Assembly: GCA_032622095.1 (NCBI GenBank)
Contig: CP136068.1
Coordinates: forward strand, 57,682,025 to 57,746,024
Origin: Siphonodentalium dalli
Taxonomy: Eukaryota > Mollusca > Scaphopoda > Gadilida > Siphonodentaliidae
Direction of reading: 5' to 3'
Length of the DNA: 64,000 nucleotides
Part shown: piece after piece, positions 35,037 through 46,643 of the stretch
Position numbering within the stretch: the stretch's first letter is position 1
Layout: each line of letters starts with the position of its first letter
Made by a program: the position numbers and the translations under genes
The notes under the pieces: model-generated
Seen by the model: only the letters and a program-made list of their open reading frames with translations
Databases searched by the model: none
Told to the model about the DNA's origin: nothing

Positions 35037-36257
35037 ATGTTTACCCATACCATAGTATGGTAAACATAGTATCGTTGCCCGGATTGACCACTCGTCGTTC
35101 GTCTGTCTGTCCGTCTGTCCGTAAATTTTGTATATGGGTTTCTCAGCCCAAAATACAGATCGAGTTCGAATTTGGGTTTGATCCGAGATTTTGTTACAGA
35201 GTTATGGCCCTTTTTCAACTTAGAATTCACACATTCTGCCATAACTCAAACATTTTTTATCCGATTAGAACCAAATTTGGTATGTGAGTTTCACAGCCCA
35301 AAATACAGATCGAGTTCGAATATGGGTTTGATCCGATTAATTTTAAAGGAGTTATGACCCTTTTTATAATAATAATAAAAAAAATGTCATTGACATTGTC
35401 ATTTGTTTTCATTTAGATATTGATGATTATGATAAAAAGATTTCCAATGTGTCCCTTTAATTTTTTTAAATAAGTTAAAAAAAATTTGAAAAACTAACAC
35501 CATTATAACTCTGCCAAGGGTACCCCGAATCCCCACACCAAATTTTATTAAATCGGTCCAAAATCTTGTGTTATGTACTGGTAAATCTGTTTGGAGCAAC
35601 ATTAAATCCAATTCACCAATTGCCTTTGGTCTACTTAGCTATTGATAAGGCTATATTATTTTCTGATGTCTCTTATGCCAATGTGCAAATAATCTGATAC
35701 ATAAGGCTATGGCATCTAATTTAAAATAAAGATTCAACAATAAACATCACATGCTATTAACAGTAGACTTGGACATCTGTGCTGCAGAGTTATATCTTCA
35801 GATGGTCTGATATCATTATAATTGTTATTGGTTTAATAGAGAGGTCAGTGTTCAACATAAACAATTCCTGTGATATTTTGACAGCTCTGCTATATAATTG
35901 ATATTAATGGGTCAGTGGTGAGGTTGCTTATCTGTATACTAGGACACATTATTATTGTAAACTTAAATTGGACTCTCTTAACCCAAATATTCCATGTCCA
36001 GGTCACACCTACACATTTAACCCATGGGCTTGCTGGCTGTGGCGGTTTAGCATTACAGATTCTGTACCAGTGCATTCTCTTATATAAATGCCAGTGACCC
36101 ATAAATTCCAATAATTTGTGTTATGTACATTTGTCTATAATAGTACATAACAGTATACTCTATAATTCAACACCAAAACTCTCATTTATCCGATCATATT
36201 AAATTTTTATCGCCAAGGGATGGGTTAACATCTGCCGATCGTGATCGGCCTCTCGTT
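35037..36257 (+). mobile_element. Fam2 element, abutting the previous one
   Basis: The ATGTTTACCC hairpin starts at the base after the previous element's CTCTCGTT. Two to three core units with GAGTTATGGCCC are followed by a longer interior. The 3' end is GGGATGGGTTAACAT, GCCGATCGTGATCGGC and CTCTCGTT. The next base belongs to the interrupted pseudogene. Confidence 0.9.
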
Positions 36258-37191
36258 CCCTTTCTGAAAAATGCTGAATTGTAGTCATTTCCTGACAATA
36301 CATGAAGGCCAATTAGGGCTTCTTTCTGAATCTCACTTAGATCAACATCCGATTGATTGATGACACATCTATGCACACTCTTATTCGAATCCAGAAAAAA
36401 TCCTTCGAGCATACGTGGTATGGCGAAATATTGAAATGGCAATAACGGCTATGTCTGTATCACCAGAGGGTGACCTTATAATAACTGAACCTTCGGTCGT
36501 ATCTGGTATGTGCTTTGCGTGAAGAATCACCTTAGTGGCTGCTTCTTCTTGATTGCTGATCAAATCTGGCATAGTTGTTGTTTCCTCAGCAGTAAGACGT
36601 AAACAACTATTGAAAGTTGAGGAAACTATCACTTTCGACCTTAGAATAGCAAGAATATCATTTGTTCTCTTCGATAGAACATTTTCAAACATTTCTATTA
36701 ATCTGGTTTTGTTTTTATCGCATTTTAGAAAATCCGAAAACTCTCGTGGAAGTTTTGAGTATTCTGATTTAACGAAGATTTGATCAGATGAACCACGCCT
36801 CAAACGCTCTCCAGCTTTCAAACTAACATTCTTGTAAGAATCACAAACTAGATCAACTCTGTTATAATACTTTGGAAGAGAAGATATTACTTTAATAACA
36901 AATTCCTCATATGTTTCTGGAATTGCTACCTGAACTCAGATGAGTGCTATCAGGTCAACAATGTATGCTGACACGGCTGATCGTTGTGGAAGTGAGGAAT
37001 TAGAAGAAATATTTTTCTGAATGATATCCATAAGAACATTTTTGAGAAGTTGACCGAATACTACCGTCTGGAAACGCGAGGCTCAGAGGAACTTTAGATA
37101 GAGGATACTCCAACGCCTTTTCAAAGTCTATAACTTTTCCATGTTCTCTTGATGTAGCTAGCAATTGACCAAGAATGTCTCTATTTGCCTC
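36258..37191 (-). pseudogene. Uncharacterised repeated invertebrate protein, N-terminal and central parts
   Basis: Reading leftward from 37191: EANRDILGQLLATSREHGKV, then ALEYPLSKVPLSLAFPDGS, a frameshift with a stop near 37010, then SAYIVDLIAL, SLPKYYNRVDLV, RLRRGSSDQIFVKSEYSKLP, and RSPSGDTDIAVIA. A frameshift near 36430 is followed by SEIQKEALIGLHVLSGNDYN and FFRKG at the insert edge. The motifs (LEYPL..VPLSL, RRGSS, SPSGDTD, GLH...GNDY..FF.KGK) match the unnamed family described for 30080-30620. At least two frameshifts and one in-frame stop mark it as a pseudogene. It may be transposon-borne, given its high copy number in invertebrates. Confidence 0.65.
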
Positions 37192-37433
37192 TTATTAGGA
37201 GCGTCTGATCGGATTGAGTACCTTAATGACAATGTAACTAACATCATGATATTTGACTATAGCTGGAGCATTATGTGTCCATTTCAGTGTCCGTGCAAAC
37301 TGGAAAATGCATGGGCAACTCAGTACAGGCAGCAAGTCTATAATCTGTGTCCAAGTTGAACTCGAAGCATGTGGAATCGAAGCAAGTGTTATGGAGGGTC
37401 CCCGTGCACACAAAATTGAAACCCCCACAGGTT

Positions 37434-38052
37434 ATTATCCCCCACCAAATTTAAAATTTGCGGGGGATATAGTAATGGGTTCCGTCCGTCTGTCCGTTCG
37501 TCCGTCTGTCCCAAATTTGTAAGTGTCATTTATAACTTGAACAAATGTAAATGGTTTTCAAAGATTTGTGGTATATGAGTTCACCTGACCATTACCTAGA
37601 ATGAGTTCGCAAGCCAGGTCTGGCCAGATATTTTTACCGGAGTTATTGGACTTTGTTTATTATTTTTTGTGGAATTTACCAAATAGCAAATAGACGACGT
37701 CACAGGGCTCATTTCCACAAATGTCAACGGATTTCAAAGATTTTTGGTATATGAGTTCACATGACTAGTATCTAGAACGAGTTCGCAAACAGGTCCGGTC
37801 AGATATTTTCAGCAGAGCTATTGGACTTTGTTTATTATTTTTAGTGCAAATGGACGACGTCATGTGGCTAATTTCCACAAATGTCAGTCCTAAAATGAGT
37901 TCGCAAGCCAGCCTTTTTGACAAAATCCCACCTCTTGTTGAGAATGCACTTCCCCAACTGCACATTTCGGCAGAGAACGCAAACATTATTGACAATGCAC
38001 TTCCCCAACTGCACATTTCGGCGGGGGATACTGCCGTCTGCGACTGCTTGTT
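37434..38052 (+). mobile_element. Fam6 Helentron/HINE-like element, short, full ends
   Basis: The 5' TATCCCCC arm pairs with GGGGGATA around an AAATTTAAAATTT centre and is followed by CCGTCCGTCTGTCCGTTCGT. Two core units have GGTATATGAGTTCAC, GAGTTCGCAAGCCAGG and GGAGTTATTGGAC. The 3' end is GGGGGATA, then the imperfect hairpin GCCGTCTGCGACTGC and the tail TTGTT. It is the smallest complete example of the shared architecture (619 bp). Confidence 0.8.
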
Positions 38053-38593
38053 TATAATTAGATGGTGATTCAATAGCGACTTGATATATACGCAGTGCAC
38101 ATTATTTGATACAACCTGATCTTGTCAATTGCAAATAGCATATCTTCTTGGCAAGTTGTGCACACATATGCCGGGTACATATATATCCTACTATAAATTA
38201 CTTTATTGAACATACTTACCAGTATATTATATATATGTGCCTATATCATGACCAGAAAAAGATCGTGTGATAACTTTAAATTAACGCTTGAGCACCATGT
38301 GCTATGGCTAGCCTGCTATAAATAAGAGGGTCTCTTATATACATGTATGCATGGATGGTATATTACGCTGCAAGGAGGAGAATATGAACCACCCGATGGG
38401 TTTGGGCATCTGCAGTTCGGAAATTGCCATGGTTTGCCGATTATCATGACATCGCGCGAATGTTCATAAATTTGTGAATTGTGATAACTGATTACTTCTC
38501 ACAATTCTATTCACTCACGGAAATGTGATGAAAATCAATTTGACACGAAAAATATTGTAGTCATGCATTGATGCATTGATGCAATCTCTTAAT
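38053..38593. other. Unassigned DNA
   Basis: AT-rich intron sequence with ATATAT and ACATGTAT microsatellite-like pieces. No gene or family was recognised. Confidence 0.5.
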
Positions 38594-38732
38594 CTTTTCT
38601 CTTTGCATGACTATATCGTTTGGCACGCGCTACAGGTTGTACCTTTGCTCGGATCATTATAAAAAAAATCATATGTAGATGGGAAACGAATAATTTTGGG
38701 GTCATTCGGCCATAAAACATGGCCACCGATAG

Positions 38733-40324
38733 TAGTGATGTTCCGATAATGAAAAAGCCCATCTGACCGATTTCCGATAACTGGAGGCACAATCGGCCGA
38801 TTTCCGAATCCAATTCCAATGTTTATATATTGTGCGTTTGTTCCCGTAAAGGACCTATATACATTCATTGCACTCCCTATCTCGGTATAGTTTCAAAGCC
38901 AAATACATAAAAGCAATATTATACACACTGTCGCAAAGATATTTCTGTACATCAAAGAAACATACACACTGTCGCAAAGGTATTTGTCAGTTGTGCGCTG
39001 CCTTTGATGTATACCGGTCGTTGTTTGACAAAGAGATCAAAGGTGCCGACTCAGAGTAACGTTATGACTGTGTGGGAAACACTGAACGCGGTTTAAAAGT
39101 CTTGATTTAATAAGTAAGTTTTGACAATGTATGGAATGGCGATGATTATTAATTAAATTTAGATTGATAGATAATAATTGCTGTCATATTTGTCTGAGAT
39201 TTCCCAAATTCCCATTGGTCACACCTTTTGTCTTTTAACAAGTGGAAACTTTTATAGTTCCGCCTACTCAATATTTGTTTTGCGAGACTGCCTCCGAGTT
39301 CAAAGTGGAGCTAAGCATATTTCATTGCATACGGCGTAACTTGTAATGCGAGCATCACTCTAACAAGTGCAATTTGGAAATACACTTCACCATATTTTCC
39401 CCTTGGTAAAATTGGTCGTTATTGATGACAGTTCTGAACGTGACTGTACTAATTCATTCAGTGTGTGCTTCAAATTATTGACATAGCATATAGGTATATA
39501 GGTGTCTCCCAAGAATATCTTGGACGAGTTCAAAAACCGGCCTGGTCCGATAAAATTTGATAGAGTTATGGCCCTTAATTAGTCATTTTTCACGAATTTT
39601 CAGCTCGTATAGCGATAACTTCAACAAACGTTGTCCAATTTGATTGAAATTTGGTATATAGGTGTCTCCCAAGAATATCTCGGACGAGTTCGAAAACCGG
39701 CCAGGTCAGATAAAATTTGATAGAGTTATGGCCCTTAATTAGTCATTTTTCACGAATTTTCAGCTCGTTAGCGCGATAACTTCAACAAACGTTGTCCAAT
39801 TTGATTGAAATTTGGTATATAGGTGTCTCCCAAGAATATCTCGGTCGAGTTCGAAAACCAGCCTGGCCCAATAAAATTTGATAGAGTTATGGCCCTTAAT
39901 TAGTCATTTTTCGTGAATTTTTAGCTCAGTGCGATAACTTCAACAAACGTCCTCCGATTTGTTTAAAATTTGGAATAGACATACTTGCCAAGCATATTTC
40001 GGACGAGTTCGAAAACCAGCCTGGCCCGATAAAATTTGATAGAGTTATGGCCCTTAGTTAGTCATTTTTCGATTTTACCTATTAATTAGTCTACCGATAC
40101 TGATGCACACCAATTGGCGGTAGCCACCGGCGGTAAGCCACCGAAAACGAGACACAGCATACTACGGTTGTATTGCGTATGTTTATTAAAGCATGCATAT
40201 TGCACTTAGATACTAGAACGTTTTTGTTTGTTTTGACAATCGGAAAAAGCCGATGTTCAGTGCTAGGTACGATTAATATCCGATGGGCTATTATCGGTCG
40301 ATTCCGATTATCGGAACATCACTA
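38733..40324. mobile_element. hAT element inside Fam1, carrying Fam5 repeats
   Basis: The inverted ends TAGTGATGTTCCGATAAT are near-identical. The flanks ACCGATAG (38725-38732) and GCCGACAG (40325-40332) are an 8-bp duplication with two mismatches. Multiple TCGG/CCGAT words lie inside both ends. No transposase is seen. Confidence 0.85.
39485..40145 (+). repeat. Fam5 tandem core array, both ends truncated
   Basis: Three to four units of about 165 bp contain GCGATAACTTCAACAAACG, TTTGGTATATAGGTGTCTCC, GACGAGTTCGAAAACC and GAGTTATGGCCCTTAATTAG. It ends at GACACAGCAT, just before the 3' hairpin that the 47550 copy retains. Confidence 0.85.
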
Positions 40325-40603
40325 GCCGACAGCCATCTTTACTATTTGCATGACTAAATCCTTTGGCACGGGCTACTGGTCATACCTTTGTCCTATCATC
40401 ATGAAATTTGCACGGATGTTAACATTGACATGTATGTTGGAACGAGTCATTTTGGGGTCATTCGGCCAAAAAACATGGCCGCCAGCTGCCATTTTGGATT
40501 TCAAAATTCAATTTATAATTCCATTCATTGCTCTTCACAAAAATTTAACTTCTTCACAAAATTGAGCTACAGTGTCATGGACACTTTCATTTCCACCAAT
40601 TAT

Positions 40604-41330
40604 TAGTCGAGTTTATGGTTTGACGAAGGACGGTTGGCGGGCGGACCTAAAGAATGCCTTATAACTTTGACATTTGTGAACGGATTCAAAACATTATTGG
40701 TATGGCAGTTGCTCCCAATGACTATTTACTGCCTGTAGAAAATGGGTCACATCCGATCTTTTTTACAATAGTTATCCATCTTAGATGGTTTTTAGTTAAG
40801 TTTTTCACCGATAGCACGATAACTCACGCAAATATTAACCAATTTCAACATTATTTGGTATATGAGTCTCTTGCAACAATATCTCGGACGTGTTCGAAAA
40901 CCAGGTTTGTCCGAATTTTTTTTCCGGAGTTATGAGTCTTAGTTTGTCTATTTTTAGCAAATTTATCACCGTTAGCGCGATAACTCGATTAAATATTTAC
41001 CGATTTCAACAATATTTGGTGTATGAGTCTCCTCCAACAATATCTCGGACGAGTTCGAAAACCAGGTTTGTACGAATTTTTTTTTGCAGAGTTATGGGTC
41101 TTAGTTTGTCTATTTTTAGCAGTGTTATCACCGTTGGCGCGATAACTCAATGAAATATTAACCGATTTAAACAATATTTGGTAAATGAGTCTATTGCAAC
41201 AATATCTCTGGGACAAGTTCGAAAACCTGGTTTGTCCGAAAAAAAATTCCGGAGTAATTTTATCACCGTTAGTGCGATAACTCAATGAAATATTAACTGA
41301 TTCAATTGATATTTAGTATATTGATGCACC
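40604..41330 (+). mobile_element. Fam4 element, 3' end lost
   Basis: The 5' AGTCGAGTTTATGGTTTGAC is followed by GGACGGTTGGCGGGCGG and four core units of about 150-160 bp (GCGATAACTC, TTTGGTATATGAGTCT, TCGGACGAGTTCGAAAACC, CCGGAGTTATG). No 3' hairpin is seen. Unassigned intron sequence follows to the exon B acceptor. Confidence 0.75.
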
Positions 41331-41487
41331 ATTATTATATATTCATTTAAGAAACCATCTATAGGGGAAACCTACACGGACATTAGCAGACAATGGTCAG
41401 CCATCTGTGAAGCTCTCTACGATGTACAAAGTCTGTACCTTTGTTAGTTGCCTCAACTGAAAATCAGTTTCTCTTGTCACATTTCAG

Positions 41488-41631
41488 CATTGATTATTGT
41501 ACCAACGAGGGAGCTTGCGTTGCAGACCAGTAATATCTGCATAGAACTGGGCAAGCATGTTGGATGCAAGATAATGGTGACGACCGGAGGTACAAATCTT
41601 AAGGACGATATCATGCGGCTCTATGATCCAG
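41488..41631 (+). CDS. DDX6: DDX6/Me31B-type DEAD-box helicase, exon B (motif Ia and GG)
   Basis: The 144-bp exon, phase 1 on both sides, encodes [20 protein letters not shown], then [20 protein letters not shown] and [15 protein letters not shown] is motif Ia and TGGT is the GG motif; both contact RNA in domain 1. The acceptor is ATTTCAG|CA and the donor CCAG|GTGAGA. The [18 protein letters not shown] run is typical of DDX6. No lesions. It lies 14.65 kb downstream of exon A, with only repeats and a pseudogene between. Confidence 0.96.
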
Positions 41632-43555
41632 GTGAGAAATAGCTTTAACTGGTTCCAATCTGGGATAGTGAAATATATGTAACAGTATAAATATGGATTC
41701 TGTGCCGACATTATCTAGGTATAGACCTTATAACCAATGTTAAACTTGAAACCAAGCAATTGTTTGTGTTTGTTTTCCATTTGAAGAAACTAAACAAGTA
41801 ATAGAAATATTTTGCCTCAAAATATTTCACTGGTTTCGGAAAGTTGCAAGAAGATTAATAAATTTATAGCATATCGGTAGTGGTGAGCCAATAATCTGAA
41901 TTGGCCAGTGTTAGCCCATCCGCTGACGACCATAATTTGGGTTAGTGTCAGTTGTCAAGTGAATAATTATTCTCAAAATGTTTTTTGTGAAATTCCAAAA
42001 CTCAGTGGAAAATAGTGGTTAAAGGCCTAAAAAAAGAATATCTGTGTTTCCACTTACCCTACCGACCAATGAAAAAAACGCCAACTTGAACCTTTTTAGC
42101 TCAACTTGACTTTGTAAAGTTTGAGCTATTGCCATGGCTTTGTCGTCCGTGTGTGCGTGATTAATCAACAATACAGGCTACAGATCGTACCATCTTGGAT
42201 TTTACTCTTTGTATGACTAAATCCTTTGGCACGGGCTACAGGTCGCAACTTTGGTCAGATCTTCATGAAATTTGTCATGGATGTTAACAATGACATGTAG
42301 ATGGGAACGAACATCGCCGCCAGCAGCCATCTTGGATTTCACTCTTTGTATGACTAAATCCTTTAGCGCGGGCTACAGGTCGTACCTTTGGTCGGATCAT
42401 TATGAGATTTGTCATGGCTGTTGACATTGACATGTATGTAGATGGGAACGAGTCATTTTGGGGTTATTCGGCAAAAAAACATGGCCACCAGTGGCCATCT
42501 TGGATTTCAAAATTCAATCCATTAGCATGGGCTACAGGTCGTACTGTTCGTCTGATCATCATGAAATTTGCCATGGATGTTAATATTGACATGTAGATGG
42601 GAACGAGTAATTTTGGGGTTGTTCGGCCAAAAAACATGGCCGCCAGCAGCCATCTTGGATTTTACTCTTTACATGACTAAATCCTTTGGCACGGGCTACA
42701 GGTCGTACCTTTGGCCGGATCATTATGAAATTTGGCATGGATGTTGACATTGACACGTAGATGGGAACGAGTCATTTTGGGGTCATTCGGCAAAAAAACA
42801 TGGCCGCCAGCAGCCATCTTGTATTTCAAATTTCAATCCATTAGCACGGGCTACAGGTCGTACTGTTCGTCTGATCATCATGAAATTTGTCATGAATGTT
42901 AACAATGACATGTAGATAGGAACGAGTCATTTTGGGGTTATTCGGCCAATAAACATGGCCGCCAGCAGCCATCTTGGATTTTTAGCTCAACTTTATTTTG
43001 TAAAGTTTGAGCTATTGCCATGGCTTTGTCGTCCGTTGTCTGTGTGTGCGTAATGCATCAACAATACAGGCTACAGGTCGTACCTTTGATCGGATCATTA
43101 TGAAATTTGTCATAGCTGTTGACATCAACATTTAGACCAGAATAATTGGGGTCATTCTGAAAAAAACATGGCCGCGAGCGGCCATCTTGGATTTCAAGAT
43201 TCAATCCATTAGCACGGGCTACAGGCCGTACTGTTCGTCATGAAATTTGTCATGGATGTTAATATTGACATGTAGATGGGAACGAGTAATTTTGGGGTCA
43301 TTCGGCCAAAAAACATGGCCGCCAGCAGCCATCTTGGATTTTACTCTTTGTATGACTAAATCCTTTAGCACGGGCTGCAGGTCGTACCTTTATTCTGATC
43401 ATCATAAAATTTGTCATGGATGTTAACAATGACATGTAGATGGGAATGAGACATTTTGGCATCATTCGGCCAAAAAACATGGCCACCAGCAGCCATCTTG
43501 GATTTTACTCTTTGTGTGACTAAATCCTTTACTGCTCAATTTTACACTCCTTTTT

Positions 43556-46500
43556 ATGTTTACCCATACCATAGTATGGTAAACATAGTGTCGTTGTCCG
43601 GATTGACCACTCGTTGTTAGTCCGTCCGTCTGTCTGTCTGTCTGTCTGTAGACACTTTACGCATGGTGCGATAACTGAAATATTTTCTGTCTGATCGGAA
43701 CCAAATTTTGTATTTGAATTTCTCAGCACCAAATACAGATCGAGTTCGAATATGGGTTTGATCCGAGTTTTTTTTATGGAGTTATGGCCCTTTTTCAACT
43801 TAGAATTAATGTATGCTGCCATAACTCAAAAAAATATTATCTGACTGTAACCAAATTTGAGTTGCTCAGTCCAAAATACATATCGAGTTCGAATATGGGT
43901 TTGATCCGATATTTTTTTATGGAGTTATGGCCCTTTGACATAGAATTCATGAATGCTTCGTTAAATCAACAATTTTTCAACTGATAGGAACCAAATTTTG
44001 TATGTGAGTTTCTCAACTCAAAATACAGATCGAGTTCGAATATGGGTTAGATCTGATTTGTTATACCAGAGTTATGGCCCTTTTTCATCTAAGAATTGAA
44101 CAGATTTGAGTTTTTGATAACCCAGGTAGATTACAATTAACTCTTTCGTTGCCGAGCTAATTTTACACCTAAATTGCCGGAGAATTTATGAGAAAACTGA
44201 TTTTATTGTGGAAAAGTATGATACAATAATAGTCTTCTTCTTATGAAATAATATTTCAAATATCAAGGACATGTATGTAGGTGATTAGCCAAAGAATTGC
44301 AGGTGAATATTTTGCCGAAGAATATTCACGACAATTAAGGGGCATAACTCCTTGTCACCCAAGGGAAATAACTCCAAATAAGGATTTTTTTTGCAATAAT
44401 CCTATTGAAAAATGGCCCACAACCTGCTATATTCAATATTGGTTTTCTGAGACAGTATTCCAACGATGATGATCTGATAAATCTTTCTACTGTCTTGCTC
44501 ATTTAAAAACTTGTAAGAATAAATTAGGGTCTAGTTCTGGTATAGCTGGACCATATGTGAGGAGCTACACAATGCAGGAGCCGATTTAGACTTTAGTTGC
44601 GACGGTTTACTACGAAAATAGCTTGGTTTTTTAATTGAGGAAAATGGCAATTTTGACTGTCAAAAAACAAAACAAAAATTGTGATATATAATTAAATCTC
44701 TAACTACAAGCTTATCGTCATTGTGCTGTAAATAAAATAACAAAAATGACACATATGCATGTGGTCTAAACTGTCACTGAGGCACGCTGGGGCCTGTGGG
44801 AGTTTATAATCACGCCGTTTGTTTTTAGTGAATTACGTTTTTACCTTGAAAAATAGGTGATTCATTCAACAAAAACGGCAATTTTGACTATTAAAAAAAC
44901 TAATAAAACAATCTAAAAAGTACACATAATCTTTATTGTAATGTCAGGTTGTCATACTATCATGTTTAAATTAGTTAATGCATTGGTAAAATGCAGATCT
45001 TTCATATAAATAATTGTCTAAATATATTTTTCTGAAATTGTCGACCATTTTGGATTTCCGACTGCGGATCTTACATTTTGTTTACAAACTTATTTCATTA
45101 TTTTAATTTTCAAACGTCTTAAAAAGGATTAAAAATCAGATATATACTGCAGAATTTAATTAGAAACAATTAAAACAATAATTTTATGAAACTTGAAAAA
45201 CTTTTTTATTATTGTCATACAGTTGTGATTAAAATAATTAGGGTTACAATTATGGCCGATAATATCGTCCCTGGCAATTTACCGACCGGACATTTGGGCA
45301 GATAATATCGGCCCCTGGCAATCAAAGAGTTAACTACCAGTAATGCAAGCTTAACTGCATAGATAGTGTTCTGAGAGACTGCAGAACTGATGTCTTATTG
45401 AAATATTAGTTATTTTTAGCCACTGTATATAGGACATAGCTCTATGATAGTGGTGAAGCTGTACCCATTCATGATTCAATGGACTGTCCCAATCAGTTCT
45501 AAAGTTTTACTTGGAATACTCTATTATTCATTTGTAGGGATGTTCTCATTTTAAATTTCAATTAATCATTCTTCTGTTATCTCCAGGTTTCTCCTCATTC
45601 ACTTGCATGGATTTCTGTAGTTAAAGATTAACACATCTCAACATTCCTGATACTTTCATCTGATACCATGTCTCATTTTATATTGGTTTATTTTGACACA
45701 CTCTTTGCCCCTATTGATTGATTAATTTATTTTGATTTTTATGTGTACCTATACCATAGTATGGTACACATATTGTGATGTCCGGATGACCACTTGTTTT
45801 CATTTAGATATTGATGATTATGATACAAGTTGATTAAAAAGGTTCCCAATGTGTCCCTTTTTTTAAATAATTAAAAATAATTATTTTTTTAAGTTTGAAA
45901 ATTTGAAAATCTAACACCACTATAACTCTGCCAATGGGTACCCCGAATCACCACACCAAATTTGTTTAAATCGGTCCAAAATCTTGTGTTATGTACTGGT
46001 AAATCTGTTTGGAGCAACATTAAATCCAATTCACCATAGTATGGTACACATATTGTGATGTCCGGATAAAAACTAACACCATTATAACTCTGCCAAGGGG
46101 TACCCCGAATCACCACACCAAATTTGTTTAAATCGGTCCAAAATCTTGTTATGTACCTGTACATAAATCTGTTTGGAGCAACATTAAATCCAATTCACAA
46201 TTTTATGCCATGCCTTTGGACTACTTAGCTATTGATAAGGCTATATCATTTTCTGATGTCTCTTATGCCAATGTGCAAATAATCTGATAAAGAAGGCTAT
46301 GGTATCTAATTTAAAATAAAGATTCAACAATAAACATCACATGATATTAGCAGTAGACTTGGACTCTCTTAACCCAAGTATTCCATGTTCAGGTCACACC
46401 TTTCACATTTAACCCAAGGCTGTGGTGGTTTAGCATTACATATCTTGTGCCAGTGCATTCTCTTATATAAATGCCGGTGACCCATACATTGCAATATTTG

Positions 46501-46643
46501 TGTTATGTACATTTGTCTATAATAGTACATACAGTATACTCATATAATTCAACACCAAAACTCTCATTTATGATTCCGATCATAGTAAATTTTTATCGCC
46601 AAGGGATGGGTTAACATCTGCCGATCGTGATCGGCCTCTCGTT
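43556..46643 (+). mobile_element. Fam2 element inside Fam1, host of a piggyBac-like element
   Basis: The 5' ATGTTTACCCATACC hairpin follows CCTTTTT; the 3' CTCTCGTT ends at 46643 and is followed by AATCTCTCTATTCATTGC. The empty version of this site is at 12468-12490 (CCTTTTTAATCTCTATTCATTGC). A second, variant 5' end (ATGTGTACCTATACC) at 45741 shows that part of the interior derives from another Fam2-like copy. Confidence 0.92.
44141..45329. mobile_element. piggyBac-like non-autonomous element
   Basis: TTAA occurs on both sides (44137-44140 and 45330-45333). The ends are CTCTTTCGTTGCC and, inverted, CTCTTTGATTGCC. GATAATATCG.CCCTGGCAAT repeats lie inside the right end. The uninterrupted host (TACAATTAATTACCAGT) is visible in the Fam2 copy at 16311-16327. 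No transposase frame is present in 1189 bp. Confidence 0.9.

Larger units (their letters stand above)
38594..40591 (+). mobile_element. Fam1 fragment interrupted by a hAT
   Basis: Fam1 units (CTTTGCATGACTATATCG...) run to 38732 and resume at 40333 (CCATCTTTACTATTTGCATG). They end with the 3' module at 40559-40591, where the hairpin is AGTGTCATGGACACT. Confidence 0.85.
26836..41487 (+). other. DDX6 intron, 14,652 bp, repeat-filled
   Basis: The intron is bounded by GTGATA and ATTTCAG. It contains Fam1, Fam2, Fam3, Fam4 and Fam6 elements, a hAT and a minus-strand pseudogene. Phase 1 on both sides restores GCA (Ala) across the junction, matching the expected Q-A/x-hydrophobic-I-VPTREL reading. 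Confidence 0.9.

Noticed and set aside
36553-36783. Plus-strand frame of 76 codons
   Set aside because: It is the antisense shadow of the minus-strand pseudogene, whose motifs are recognisable.
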